From positions 62,001 through 126,000 of the forward strand of contig NZ_JACJLR010000001.1 in NCBI RefSeq assembly GCF_016902345.1: a DNA stretch of 64,000 nucleotides, given 5' to 3'. This document shows positions 24,945 to 33,238 of the stretch, in pieces. Origin of the DNA: Mediterraneibacter glycyrrhizinilyticus (lineage in GTDB: Bacteria; Bacillota; Clostridia; Lachnospirales; Lachnospiraceae). Every line of letters starts with the position of its first letter. The first letter of the stretch is position 1. The notes below the pieces were generated by a model. It was not told the DNA's origin. It saw only the letters and a list, made by a program, of their open reading frames with translations, and ran no database searches. A program made the translations under genes and the position numbers.

Positions 24945-26722
24945 ACCGCTTCCTCCTTTCCGACCTTCCACCTGGCGCTGCGCTGGTAATCTTCCCACAT
25001 GGCGGTATAAACACCGCACAGTGCAAGCAGGCTTTCGTGGCTGCCCTGTTCGACAACTTTCCCGTCGCTCAGGACAATGATAGAATCTGCATTCTGTACG
25101 GTAGACAGTCTATGGGCAATCATCAATACGGTTTTGTTCTTTGTCAGCACTTCAAATGCTTTCTGAATCTGATATTCATTTTCCGGGTCAGCAAAAGCAG
25201 TGGCCTCATCCAGTACTACAATGGGAGCGTTTTTCAAAATGGCCCGCGCCAGAGCAATCCTCTGCTGTTCACCGCCGGAAAGATAAATGCCTTTTGTCCC
25301 AACCACAGTATCCAGACCCTGCGGCAGTTTTTGAAGAATATCATCGCACTGGGCGGCATGGGCGGCAGCCAGAACTTCATCTCTGGTCGCTTCTGGTCTG
25401 GCAGCCCGGATATTTTCCAGAAGGCTTTCCTTAAACAGCCGGGTATCCTGGAAGACAAATGCTACCTGACTCATCAGATCTTCTGTGTTCATCTCCCGGA
25501 CATTGACTCCGCCGATTGCGACAGTACCGCTGTCCGTATCCCAGAAACGGGGGATCAGGCTAGCGGCTGTGGTCTTGCCGCCTCCAGACGGACCTACCAG
25601 CGCCGTCACCTGTCCAGGACGGACGGAAAATGACACATTATCCAGAGCTGGCCGGTCTGCGCCTGGATAAGTAAAGGTCACATGGTCAAAGGAGATATTG
25701 GCATTTACCGGACGTTTCTGCATTTTTGATTCTTCCATGGGTTTCTGGCCGAGGATTTCATCCAGACGCCCCACAGCCTCGTCAGCTTCCATGATAGCCT
25801 CGCTCATATACATGATCCGGTTGATCATCTGGCCGCAGGCGGGAGCAAACAGGGCGTAGAAGATAAAGTTGACAAGCACTGTGCGTATATCTCCGCTGGA
25901 AGACAGCAGCAGTGCTGCCGGGATCAGCAGAGCGAAGGCTCCGTTGATAAAAGTCAGGAAACAGGTCTGTCCCACACGGCAGCTCATGGCATACTGGCTG
26001 GCCAGATCGCTGTAGTCTCTGATAGCGGCGTAAAAGGCTTTGAAGGAATAGACCGTCTGCTGGAACATCTTTACAACCGGGATGCCTCGGACATATTCCA
26101 CCGCTTCGCCGCTCATGCGTTCAATTTCCTTCTGGTACCGATGGAAAAATCCGGCGTTCTTTCCTCCCATCATCATGCACATGGAAAGAAGGGCGAGGAC
26201 CATGGTAAGCAGGCAAAGAAGCCCCATTTTCCAGTCAAAGAGAAACAGCATTACGATGGCAGCGATCGGGGTGACGATGGTTCCCGCCAGGTCAGGGAGT
26301 TTGTGGGCCAGCAGATCTTCCGTAAGTCCCGCATTGTCATCGATCAGTTTCCTGAGCCGTCCTGACAGATTTCCTGTAAAGAAACCCAGAGGCAGTTTCA
26401 GTACGTGATCCATTGCGGTACGCCGGATGTTCCGGGCGGTACGGAACGCAGCGATATGAGTTGACATGAGCGCCGCAAAATACAGGGCGATACTGCCGAT
26501 GGCAGTCCATACCGCCGTCCAGCCCCAGCGGGCCAGGCCGGAGATCCCCTCAAGAGCGGGCCAGGACTCCAGTACATTCCTTGCTGCCAGCCAGACGCAC
26601 ACATAAGGGATCAGTCCCAGTACCGCAGACAGGGCAGAGAGGATACAGCCCAGCAAGGTGAGATTTTTGTGCCTGCCTGCATAGCTCAAGATGCGGGACA
26701 GGCTGCTTTGCTTCTTTTGCAT
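24941..26722 (-). CDS. ABC transporter ATP-binding/permease, first half of heterodimer
   Basis: This 593-aa half-transporter has a membrane domain with about six helices, VGPSGGGKTTA (Walker A), YLSGGEQQR and VVLDEATA. GAGGAGG is upstream of ATG 26722 (a GTG at 26725 is also possible). The GTTAG-N6-CTAAC palindrome is 44 bp upstream, and a TetR gene precedes it on the same strand. It pairs with the overlapping gene at 24944. A likely substrate is a metallophore or a hydrophobic toxic compound; the operator favours the former. Confidence 0.85.
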   Translation of the reverse strand: MQKKQSSLSRILSYAGRHKNLTLLGCILSALSAVLGLIPYVCVWLAARNVLESWPALEGISGLARWGWTAVWTAIGSIALYFAALMSTHIAAFRTARNIRRTAMDHVLKLPLGFFTGNLSGRLRKLIDDNAGLTEDLLAHKLPDLAGTIVTPIAAIVMLFLFDWKMGLLCLLTMVLALLSMCMMMGGKNAGFFHRYQKEIERMSGEAVEYVRGIPVVKMFQQTVYSFKAFYAAIRDYSDLASQYAMSCRVGQTCFLTFINGAFALLIPAALLLSSSGDIRTVLVNFIFYALFAPACGQMINRIMYMSEAIMEADEAVGRLDEILGQKPMEESKMQKRPVNANISFDHVTFTYPGADRPALDNVSFSVRPGQVTALVGPSGGGKTTAASLIPRFWDTDSGTVAIGGVNVREMNTEDLMSQVAFVFQDTRLFKESLLENIRAARPEATRDEVLAAAHAAQCDDILQKLPQGLDTVVGTKGIYLSGGEQQRIALARAILKNAPIVVLDEATAFADPENEYQIQKAFEVLTKNKTVLMIAHRLSTVQNADSIIVLSDGKVVEQGSHESLLALCGVYTAMWEDYQRSARWKVGKEEAV

Positions 26723-26765
26723 CACAAGAATACCTCCTCTACTTGTTGAAAATATTTACCATGAA

Positions 26766-26781
26766 GTTAGATATAGCTAAC
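26766..26781 (-). promoter_or_regulatory. GTTAG-N6-CTAAC operator (site 4)
   Basis: GTTAG ATATAG CTAAC in the gap between the TetR gene and the first ABC gene. It suggests the ABC pair has its own metal-type promoter besides any read-through from the TetR gene. Confidence 0.75.
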
Positions 26782-26803
26782 TACCATGCAAAAAAGATTG
26801 GGG

Positions 26804-27421
26804 CTATTGCCCCATCAATTTCAGCCATCCGGCCGTGTAAAAATCCCGCAATTGATCCACATATCGCAGGGCTTTATCCCTTGGCATATCGTGTATCACG
26901 ATCTCAAATACCCCGTTAAACATGCCGCTGGCAATGATATGGCACATTTGCTCATCCAATTCCGGGATGTTCCGTCCGAGGCGGCGGAGGACTTCCATAT
27001 ATTTTATCGTGTATTCTACTTCCACCTCCACCATGTTATGAATAAAATGCTCATAGCTGGTGCCTTCTGACCGGCACAGCAACAGTTTTACCGGTTCCCG
27101 GTGCTGACAGATGTATTCCACCATCCAGTGGATACAGTTCGAGGATTCCACTCCCATGTGGTCTGGCTGCTGTTCTTCGGGCAGCTCGGCGAAAGAGGTC
27201 TGGGCCTCCATAAACTTTCCCATGAGCGCCGCGGCATGAGGTTCCACAATGGCATTAAACAAAGCCTCTTTGCTGGAAAAATATCCATAGAAGGCGCCGG
27301 TGGTCACGCCGGCCTTTTTTACGATCTGACGAAGGGATGCACCCAGAAAACCTTTGTCAGAAAATTCCTCCATGGCGGTCTGCAAAATATTTTCTAATGT
27401 GGCAGATGATTTTTCCTCCAT
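26804..27421 (-). CDS. TetR-family regulator
   Basis: This 205-aa protein has the TetR helix-turn-helix FSDKGFLGASLRQIVKKAGVTTGAFYGYFSSKEALF at residues ~20-55. A C-terminal ligand and dimer domain follows. Start 27421 is chosen because GGAGG is 6 bp upstream; the ATG at 27433 lacks a ribosome site. Two adjoining ATAACA-N-TGTTAT palindromes precede it, so it probably represses itself. It lies upstream of the ABC pair on the same strand and may control it when a transported ligand is present. Confidence 0.85.
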   Translation of the reverse strand: MEEKSSATLENILQTAMEEFSDKGFLGASLRQIVKKAGVTTGAFYGYFSSKEALFNAIVEPHAAALMGKFMEAQTSFAELPEEQQPDHMGVESSNCIHWMVEYICQHREPVKLLLCRSEGTSYEHFIHNMVEVEVEYTIKYMEVLRRLGRNIPELDEQMCHIIASGMFNGVFEIVIHDMPRDKALRYVDQLRDFYTAGWLKLMGQ

Positions 27422-27433
27422 AATGTCCTCCAT

Positions 27434-27459
27434 ATAACAGTGTCATATAACAATGTTAT
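27434..27459 (-). promoter_or_regulatory. Tandem TetR-type operators ATAACA-N-TGTTAT
   Basis: A 13-bp palindrome (27447-27459, perfect) directly abuts a second copy (27434-27446, one mismatch) just upstream of the TetR gene. They differ from the GTTAG sites, so TetR is probably not the factor that binds those. Confidence 0.65.
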
Positions 27460-27501
27460 TATATGTCGCAGAATAAGATTTGTCAATAGGAGAGTATGTA
27501 T

Positions 27502-27545
27502 AAAAAACTCGCAGTTCAGAGTAATTAAACTCTGTCCTGCGAGTC
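27502..27545 (-). terminator. Terminator after XRE fragment (copy A)
   Basis: Nested stem on the minus strand: ACTCGCAG with CTGCGAGT outside and CAGAG with CTCTG inside, followed by TTTTTT. Confidence 0.85.
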
Positions 27546-27716
27546 TTATTTTTCTTTTGCTATTTCTTCCGGTGGCACAAACTCCAGCAGATCACCGATC
27601 TCACAATTCAATACCGTACATAGTCGAGCGAGAACATCTATATCCAATCGAGTGATCTGGTTCCTGCAGTAGTTGTTGATCTGCGTCCGCTGCATCTCTG
27701 CCTGATGACTCAACAT
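27546..27716 (-). pseudogene. XRE-type HTH protein, N-terminally truncated (copy A)
   Basis: From ATG 27716 the 56 residues are MLSHQAEMQRTQINNYCRNQ, ITRLDIDVLARLCTVLNCEI, then GDLLEFVPPEE. This is the second half of a small XRE-type HTH domain and its typical C-terminus. In-frame codons upstream (IIYIRLVSFDN) extend it but lack a normal start and ribosome site. A paralogous copy lies at 36411-36575. Confidence 0.6.
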
Positions 27717-27754
27717 ATTATCGAAGGATACAAGTCGAATATAAATTATGAAGA

Positions 27755-27795
27755 ATAGAAAAGAAGAACAGCAGCCTGGGGGGATCAGACTGCTG
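27755..27795 (-). terminator. Terminator after the winged-helix gene
   Basis: On the minus strand CAGCAGTCTG pairs with a near-complement across a C-rich loop and is followed by TTCTTCTTTTC. It closes the long minus-strand operon. Confidence 0.75.
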
Positions 27796-27799
27796 ACTC

Positions 27800-28234
27800 T
27801 TATTTCTCTGCTTGTATCTCAAAGCAATATCCAACTTCCCGGACGGATCGGATGGTAAAGGGAGCATTGGGAGTTGCCTGATATAGTTTTTCCCGTAGAT
27901 TGCAGATGTGAAAACCGATGGTGTTGCTCTCACCTCCAGAGGGGAAGTCTCCCCATACCTTCTCGTAGATTTGGCTGTATGTAACCACACGCCCCTTATT
28001 GGCTGCGAGCAATAAAAGTATTGCATACTCTTTTGCAGTGAGTTGGATCTCTTGACGATCACGGAAAACTTTCCGCCTACTTGGATAGATCTCAAGACCA
28101 GGGAGGGATATCATCGGTTCCTTGGCTAATTCATATGTTTCTATCTCTGGATGGCATCTAAGAATAGAAAGAATCTCATCGAATGCGTCAGAGTCATGCT
28201 CTTGCAGATCTAAGATGATTATTCGTCCGATAAT
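27800..28234 (-). CDS. Winged-helix (OmpR/PhoB-type DNA-binding) regulator, probable ATT start
   Basis: The C-terminal domain is an OmpR-type winged helix: LPGLEIYPSRRKVF, then LTAKEYAILLLLAANKGRVVTYSQIYEKVWG, then NTIGFHICNLREKL and IRSVREVGYCFEI. Before it lies a short domain (IGRIIILDLQEHDSDAFDEI) too small for a normal receiver and without the phospho-acceptor pattern. The reading frame is open to 28234, where AGGAGG stands 4 bp before an ATT codon; no ATG exists until 28114. I take ATT as a rare start. It follows the DtxR-type gene by 8 bp. A truncated copy is at 36660-36844. Confidence 0.65.
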   Translation of the reverse strand: MIGRIIILDLQEHDSDAFDEILSILRCHPEIETYELAKEPMISLPGLEIYPSRRKVFRDRQEIQLTAKEYAILLLLAANKGRVVTYSQIYEKVWGDFPSGGESNTIGFHICNLREKLYQATPNAPFTIRSVREVGYCFEIQAEK

Positions 28235-28242
28235 ATCACCTC

Positions 28243-28647
28243 CTAATGATTTTCCAAAGCAGCCTCTTTGAGCTTTCTGTAACTTGTTTCGCTGATCACA
28301 TGTTCCAAGCGACAGGCATCCCGAGCTGCAATATCTTCTGGAACGCCAACTTTTAATAGTTGCTGGGTAAAGAATTGGTGCTTTTCATAAACCTGACTGG
28401 CAATTGTTAAGCCTGTTTCTGTTAAGGAGAGTGTACCATCTGCCTGCTTTATCAAGTATCCCATTTTAGATAGTTCTTTAACAGCCCGACTAACAGAGGG
28501 CTTGGTAACACCTAAGTGTAGTGATATATCAATATTACGAACATTCCCGTATTTTTTCTGAAGAATGTGTACGGTTTCTAAATAATCTTCCATGGATGAT
28601 GTCAAGGCCAATGGTGCACCTCCTCTCAACAGATATTTTTTTAACAT
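28243..28647 (-). CDS. DtxR/MntR-family metalloregulator with mixed metal ligands
   Basis: This 134-aa protein has the winged helix VRNIDISLHLGVTKPSVSRAVKEL and the dimer/metal domain; the SH3-like third domain of DtxR is absent, as in MntR. Metal-site residues are visible: the MEDYLE start carries Asp (MntR D8 type). The YEKHQFF histidine is present, and DACRLEHVIS gives Cys-x-x-Glu-His, the iron-type DtxR pattern (MntR has Glu there). So the site is a hybrid. Its ATG overlaps the ABC stop (TGATG); a TTG at 28611 with GGAGG is an alternative start. It is the best candidate to bind the GTTAG-N6-CTAAC sites. Confidence 0.82.
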   Translation of the reverse strand: MLKKYLLRGGAPLALTSSMEDYLETVHILQKKYGNVRNIDISLHLGVTKPSVSRAVKELSKMGYLIKQADGTLSLTETGLTIASQVYEKHQFFTQQLLKVGVPEDIAARDACRLEHVISETSYRKLKEAALENH

Positions 28648-30395
28648 CAGGCAATGCTCCAGCCCTCCGCCTGCTCACGGATTGTAATGAAACGGCGATA
28701 AAGTCCTTCCTGCTGAACAAGCTGCTGATGTGTTCCTTTCTGAACAACTTGACCTTTATCCACCACTAAAATCTGGTCAGCGTGTTCAATCGTTGCCAGA
28801 CGGTGGGCGATAACGATAACCGTTTTCCCAATGGTCAGTTCACTGATTGCCTGCTGGATCAGATGCTCATTTTCGGGGTCAATACTTGCTGTTGCCTCAT
28901 CAAGAATTACAATGTTGGCATTTTTCAAAATGGCGCGGGCAATAGAAATGCGCTGTTTTTCTCCGCCAGACAGCGTAGAGCCGCCCTCGCCGATCACCGT
29001 TTCATATCCATCGGGAAGAGCCATAATGAAGTCGTGGCACCGAGCCTTTTTCGCAGCTTCTATAATTTCTTCCCGGGTCGCACTTGGATTGCCGAAACGG
29101 ATGTTGTTTTCAATGGTATCGTGGAACAAGTAGACCTTTTGAAAGACCATCGAGATATTGCGGAGCAAACTGTCACAGGTCATGTTCCTCACATCCTCAC
29201 CGCCTACTGTGACTTCGCCGCTGTCCACATCATAGAAACGGGCAATCAGGTTGCAAATCGTGGTCTTGCCGCTGCCAGATGGTCCTACAATAGCCGTAGT
29301 GCTGCCCTGGGGGATGGAAAAGCTGATATTTTGCAAAACAGGAACTTTATCGTAGGAGAATGTCACATCACGGAAAGCAATGTCTGTGTTCTGCAAAGAA
29401 ATATCTTTCCCGTCTTTATCTATAATGTCGGCGTGTTCAATGCCGTCCAGTTTATCCAGCGTAGCATCAATGACCTCCAATACATGGGCGGCGTTGTTCA
29501 TTGCTTCCACACTTCCAAAGATCATAAAGGAGAACATATCCAGCATGAGCATGGTAGGAAGTTCCATACTGCCGTTATAGGTCAGCCAAGCGGCCACAGC
29601 TACAATGGCAATAGAGGCAGCTTTCAGCGAAAACAGATGCAGGCAGTTGAAGGGCATATATTCCACTTCAATTTTAATGTTGATTTTCTTGCTGTCGTTG
29701 TATGCTTTGCGGATACCGGCAATAGACACGCCTTCCTGCTTAAAGGCTTTCACCACCGGCATCCCCCGTAGATACTCGATGGAACTTTCCACCATATCAT
29801 CCTGTGCCTTTTGATGGATAGGCGCGTTTTGGTGACTGCGCGCCTCCAGTAGATGAAGAAACAGGGCAGACAGAAGGACGCCAGCCAGAGCAATTCCTCC
29901 CGCCAGAGGACTGTAAAATGCAAGGAACAATATCAGAACAATAACGGTGATATAGCCATTAACAACAGTGTTGACCATATTCATGGCGAACATTTCCATA
30001 AACGAGAGGTCGGTTGTAGCCGCTGCGGACAGTTCGCCCATATTGTTCTTACTGAAAAAGCCCAGCGACACCCGTTTCAAAATGTCTCCCAGCCGTATTC
30101 TCTCGTCAGCAGTTGCTTCATAACCGACACTTTCCTGCGTGATGGCTCGGAGATATGAAAACAGGTATCGGCCCAATACAGCTAAAATCATGGCACCCAG
30201 CATGATCCAGATGTCCCGGCCCTCCAATGGCTTGACGCCACCCCAGTCATCCAGAACAGCACTCAGTCCCTTCGCAGCCAGCATAATAGGAATTGCGGTA
30301 AAAATGCTATGAATGAAAGCGTAGATAAACCCGATGTAAATACGCCGTTTATATTTTCCTGTCCATTGGATCAGTCGATTTACAATCCGAAACAT
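28647..30395 (-). CDS. ABC ATPase-permease (YbtQ-like half-transporter)
   Basis: This 582-aa protein has six N-terminal helices, then VGPSGSGKTT (Walker A), TLSGGEKQR and VILDEATA. It starts at 30395, one base after the stop of its partner, with GGAGG upstream. In yersiniabactin and equibactin systems, such fused half-transporters import the ferric siderophore although they have an exporter fold. The position between AraC and DtxR-type regulators supports that role; export is the alternative. The gene is intact. Confidence 0.83.
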   Translation of the reverse strand: MFRIVNRLIQWTGKYKRRIYIGFIYAFIHSIFTAIPIMLAAKGLSAVLDDWGGVKPLEGRDIWIMLGAMILAVLGRYLFSYLRAITQESVGYEATADERIRLGDILKRVSLGFFSKNNMGELSAAATTDLSFMEMFAMNMVNTVVNGYITVIVLILFLAFYSPLAGGIALAGVLLSALFLHLLEARSHQNAPIHQKAQDDMVESSIEYLRGMPVVKAFKQEGVSIAGIRKAYNDSKKINIKIEVEYMPFNCLHLFSLKAASIAIVAVAAWLTYNGSMELPTMLMLDMFSFMIFGSVEAMNNAAHVLEVIDATLDKLDGIEHADIIDKDGKDISLQNTDIAFRDVTFSYDKVPVLQNISFSIPQGSTTAIVGPSGSGKTTICNLIARFYDVDSGEVTVGGEDVRNMTCDSLLRNISMVFQKVYLFHDTIENNIRFGNPSATREEIIEAAKKARCHDFIMALPDGYETVIGEGGSTLSGGEKQRISIARAILKNANIVILDEATASIDPENEHLIQQAISELTIGKTVIVIAHRLATIEHADQILVVDKGQVVQKGTHQQLVQQEGLYRRFITIREQAEGWSIA

Positions 30396-30396
30396 A

Positions 30397-32163
30397 TCAG
30401 TTACCTCCTTTCCCGGAACCGGCAGACCAGTTCTGCGCTCCGATATGCGCCTCCCACATATCCCGATAGAGAGAGTCGCCATCTAAAAGCTGTTGATGAG
30501 TGCCTGTGTTCTCCACCTGCCCGTTTTGCAGGACAATAATCTGATCGGCATTTTTGATGGTGGACAGACGATGTGCGATAACCAGCAGCGTTTTCCCTTT
30601 TGTCAAAGCAGCGATAGACTGCTGGATTTTTTCTTCGTTCTCCTGATCGGTGAACGCAGTTGCCTCGTCCAAAATCACGATAGGGGCATTTTTCAAAATC
30701 ATGCGGGCAATAGAAATACGCTGTTTTTCACCGCCTGAAAGCCGGTTCCCCGCATCCCCGGCCATCGTGTCATAGCCATTGTCCAATTTCTGTATAAATT
30801 CATCACAGCAGGCGGCTTTTGCTGCCGCATATACTTCTTCGTCCGTAGCATCAGGGTTTCCCAGCCGGATATTTTCCTTGATGGAGCAGTTGAACAGGAA
30901 GTTATCCTGTGTAACAAAGCTGACAATATCGGCAAGCTGGGCCAACGGCATACTGCGAATGTCCACACCGCCAATGGTGATTTTTCCATCGTTCACATCC
31001 CAAAAACGGGCAATCAAGCGAGCGATGGTGGACTTACCTCCACCGGACGGGCCGACAAGTGCCGTAAACTTTCCCTCCGGGATTTTTAGATTGATATGGG
31101 AAAGCACCTGTTTACCGCTCTCTTTATCATAAGAGAACGAAACATCCTGAAGCTGAATGTCTTTGGACTGCACCTCCACTGATTTTCCAGTATCGGGCAG
31201 TTCTTCCACATGGAGCAACTCGTCCACGTCGTGGACGGCGTATTCAATCGCCTTCGTCTCATTGATGTAAGTAGTAAAGTTCATCAGCGGGCCTACAATA
31301 CCCAGCGAGAGGATTAGGCACATTGCAAGGTCCAGCGGCGTAAGGCTACCGTTCCAGTAGAGATACATACCAATCGGGAGCGTTCCCAAAAAGGTGGACG
31401 GTAGCACAGCAGCAACAAAGTTCATCACTTTCCAGGAACTTTGATACCATTTGAGGGTGTAGTCTTTGAAGGACTCTACCGCCTTGGTGAACTTTTCGTA
31501 AGAACTGGAGGACTGATTGAACGCCTTGATAACTTCGATACCCTCCACATACTCCACGATCACGCCGTTCACATAGTTGTTGGACTCCATGTAATCAGCA
31601 TAGAGCTTGTTAAAATTCTTCATCATCATAGCAAAAGCAATCAGAACGAAAGGCAGCGTGACCAGCATCGCCAGCGCCATGCGCCAGTCGATGCAAACTA
31701 GATAAACAAAGACTGCCACGGGGAGCAGCAGGTTGGAGATACACTCCGGGATCATGTGGGCCAGCGGCAGCTCAATCGTTTCCACCCGATCTACCAATAC
31801 ATTTTTCAGTTTACCCACAGACTCTCCGATGACTGTCCCCAGCGGTGCTTTCATCAGCCGCTGGGCAAGAGCCAAACGAATATTCTCCAAAATGGTATAT
31901 GCGGATATGTGGGACAGGCTCGTTGAAATACCATAGAGCAAGAAGCGTATCGCATAAGCGCCAAGTCCGATCCAGCACCATCTCCAAACCTCTGCCATCA
32001 CAGGTGAGCCGCCGATAAAGAGCGTGATAATCTGGTAAACACTCCAATAGGGTATCAGTCCGGCAACCACACTGATGATCGCACATAAGACGGACAGGAC
32101 AATCTTGCCCCGGCACTGTGAAGCAAAGGAAAACACAATAGAAATCCAGCTTTTTTGCTTCAT
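30397..32163 (-). CDS. ABC ATPase-permease (YbtP-like half-transporter)
   Basis: This 588-aa partner of the preceding gene has helices in residues 15-320, VGPSGGGKST (Walker A), RLSGGEKQR and VILDEATAFTD. Start 32163 is 7 bp from GGAGG; the ATG at 32169 is too close. It follows the AraC gene with a hairpin in the gap, which may tune expression. It forms a heterodimer with the 28647 gene, one base apart. Confidence 0.83.
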   Translation of the reverse strand: MKQKSWISIVFSFASQCRGKIVLSVLCAIISVVAGLIPYWSVYQIITLFIGGSPVMAEVWRWCWIGLGAYAIRFLLYGISTSLSHISAYTILENIRLALAQRLMKAPLGTVIGESVGKLKNVLVDRVETIELPLAHMIPECISNLLLPVAVFVYLVCIDWRMALAMLVTLPFVLIAFAMMMKNFNKLYADYMESNNYVNGVIVEYVEGIEVIKAFNQSSSSYEKFTKAVESFKDYTLKWYQSSWKVMNFVAAVLPSTFLGTLPIGMYLYWNGSLTPLDLAMCLILSLGIVGPLMNFTTYINETKAIEYAVHDVDELLHVEELPDTGKSVEVQSKDIQLQDVSFSYDKESGKQVLSHINLKIPEGKFTALVGPSGGGKSTIARLIARFWDVNDGKITIGGVDIRSMPLAQLADIVSFVTQDNFLFNCSIKENIRLGNPDATDEEVYAAAKAACCDEFIQKLDNGYDTMAGDAGNRLSGGEKQRISIARMILKNAPIVILDEATAFTDQENEEKIQQSIAALTKGKTLLVIAHRLSTIKNADQIIVLQNGQVENTGTHQQLLDGDSLYRDMWEAHIGAQNWSAGSGKGGN

Positions 32164-32189
32164 TTCCATTCCTCCTTTAGCAAAATAAT

Positions 32190-32218
32190 AGAGAGCATCA
32201 ATCGACTTGATACTCTCT
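32190..32218 (-). promoter_or_regulatory. Hairpin between AraC and ABC genes
   Basis: AGAGAG-x-ATCAA pairs with its complement across a 5-nt loop, with the sequence ATTATTTTG after it on the minus strand. It may be a weak terminator or processing site within the operon. Confidence 0.55.
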
Positions 32219-32274
32219 AAGTATTGCAGATATTCATGTTGTCCGCCACTCTGCCCGGGCGGGTTTTACTCCAT

Positions 32275-33231
32275 TTAGATTTTAACTTTTCGATACTCCA
32301 GCGGCGTTTTTCCTTTTACCTTCTTGAATGCTTCGGAAAATTTGCTGGTATTCGTATAACCGACTTTTCCGGCAATCATCGTAATCGGTTCATCTGTCTG
32401 TGTCAAAAGAGAAGCTGCCAGGTCCATACGATAATTTCGCATATAGGTATAAATGGCGGAGCCATACACGCCCTTAAAGCACTGCTTCAGAGCAGAAGTG
32501 GAAATATCGAACTTTTCAGAAAGCTCCTCCATTGTGAAATGGTGCTCCGGCTCATTTGTCATAAACGACATGATAGCCTTGACTTTCTCTACCTGCGTTT
32601 TATAAAAATAGGGACGCTCCACGCCTAAGACCGTAGGGTCTACCGTCCTGAGCGTGACCAACAGTTCTAACACCTTTACCCTGAGATATTCCAGACGGAT
32701 ATTTTCCGGCACCTGGTACAGTTCCGAAATCACATGGTCGGGAACGGAATTTCCGTGCATAATGAAAGGTCGAATCTTTAAGGTGAATTGCTGCTCGATT
32801 TGCTCCAGGTCAATGGAAAACAGGGACAGGAGATCCCCCAATCCCTCTACCGCTTCAGGAACAGAGATCGTAATTGTGATCCCGTGGTAATGGCTTACGG
32901 GAAAGCTGCAATGGTTGTTTTCCGTGGCAGAACTGTCCAGCATAATATCGCCGGACGCAAGATAAAGATAAGCGCCATTGCTGACTTCCCACTCGACGCG
33001 GCCTTCTCTGCAATGGTGAATTGCAAAAGTGTGCGTATTTTGTTCAAACTTCCTTGACGGGCAGTGCTCCATGTGAAAATCATTATACATGACACCTATT
33101 CCGGGATATACTTCATAATAGGTTGCAGTTCCGTCTCCTGTTTCATTTTTCATTTGGTAGACCGAGCAGGATTCATCCCGGCAGAGCAAATTCATATTTT
33201 GCTGCGAGAAAAACAGGTCGCTTCTGTTCAA
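32275..33231 (-). CDS. AraC-family regulator (YbtA/PchR-like)
   Basis: This 318-aa protein has an N-terminal sensing domain. A C-terminal double helix-turn-helix follows: FTMEELSEKFDISTSALKQCFKGVYG and ITMIAGKVGYTNTSKFSEAFKKVKGKTPLEYRK. AraC proteins of siderophore loci (YbtA, PchR) activate transport genes when the ferric siderophore is present; position and architecture fit. The start is TTG 33231 with AGGTGA upstream; the in-frame ATG at 33195 is an alternative. It lies 7 bp after the ECF ATPase gene, in the same operon. Confidence 0.82.
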   Translation of the reverse strand: MNRSDLFFSQQNMNLLCRDESCSVYQMKNETGDGTATYYEVYPGIGVMYNDFHMEHCPSRKFEQNTHTFAIHHCREGRVEWEVSNGAYLYLASGDIMLDSSATENNHCSFPVSHYHGITITISVPEAVEGLGDLLSLFSIDLEQIEQQFTLKIRPFIMHGNSVPDHVISELYQVPENIRLEYLRVKVLELLVTLRTVDPTVLGVERPYFYKTQVEKVKAIMSFMTNEPEHHFTMEELSEKFDISTSALKQCFKGVYGSAIYTYMRNYRMDLAASLLTQTDEPITMIAGKVGYTNTSKFSEAFKKVKGKTPLEYRKVKI

Positions 33232-33238
33232 ACTGAAA

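Larger units (their letters stand above)
27506..27984 (-). repeat. About 480-bp direct repeat, copy A
   Basis: It is collinear with 36371-36844 (roughly 90 percent identical by eye). It holds the XRE fragment, its terminator, the gap and the C-terminal part of the winged-helix gene. The two copies bracket the ECF/AraC/ABC/DtxR block. Confidence 0.85.

Noticed and set aside
23196-26722. Firm assignment of the first ABC pair as a drug exporter because of the TetR gene
   Set aside because: The pair also has the GTTAG operator shared with the metal-type genes, so direction and substrate are left open.
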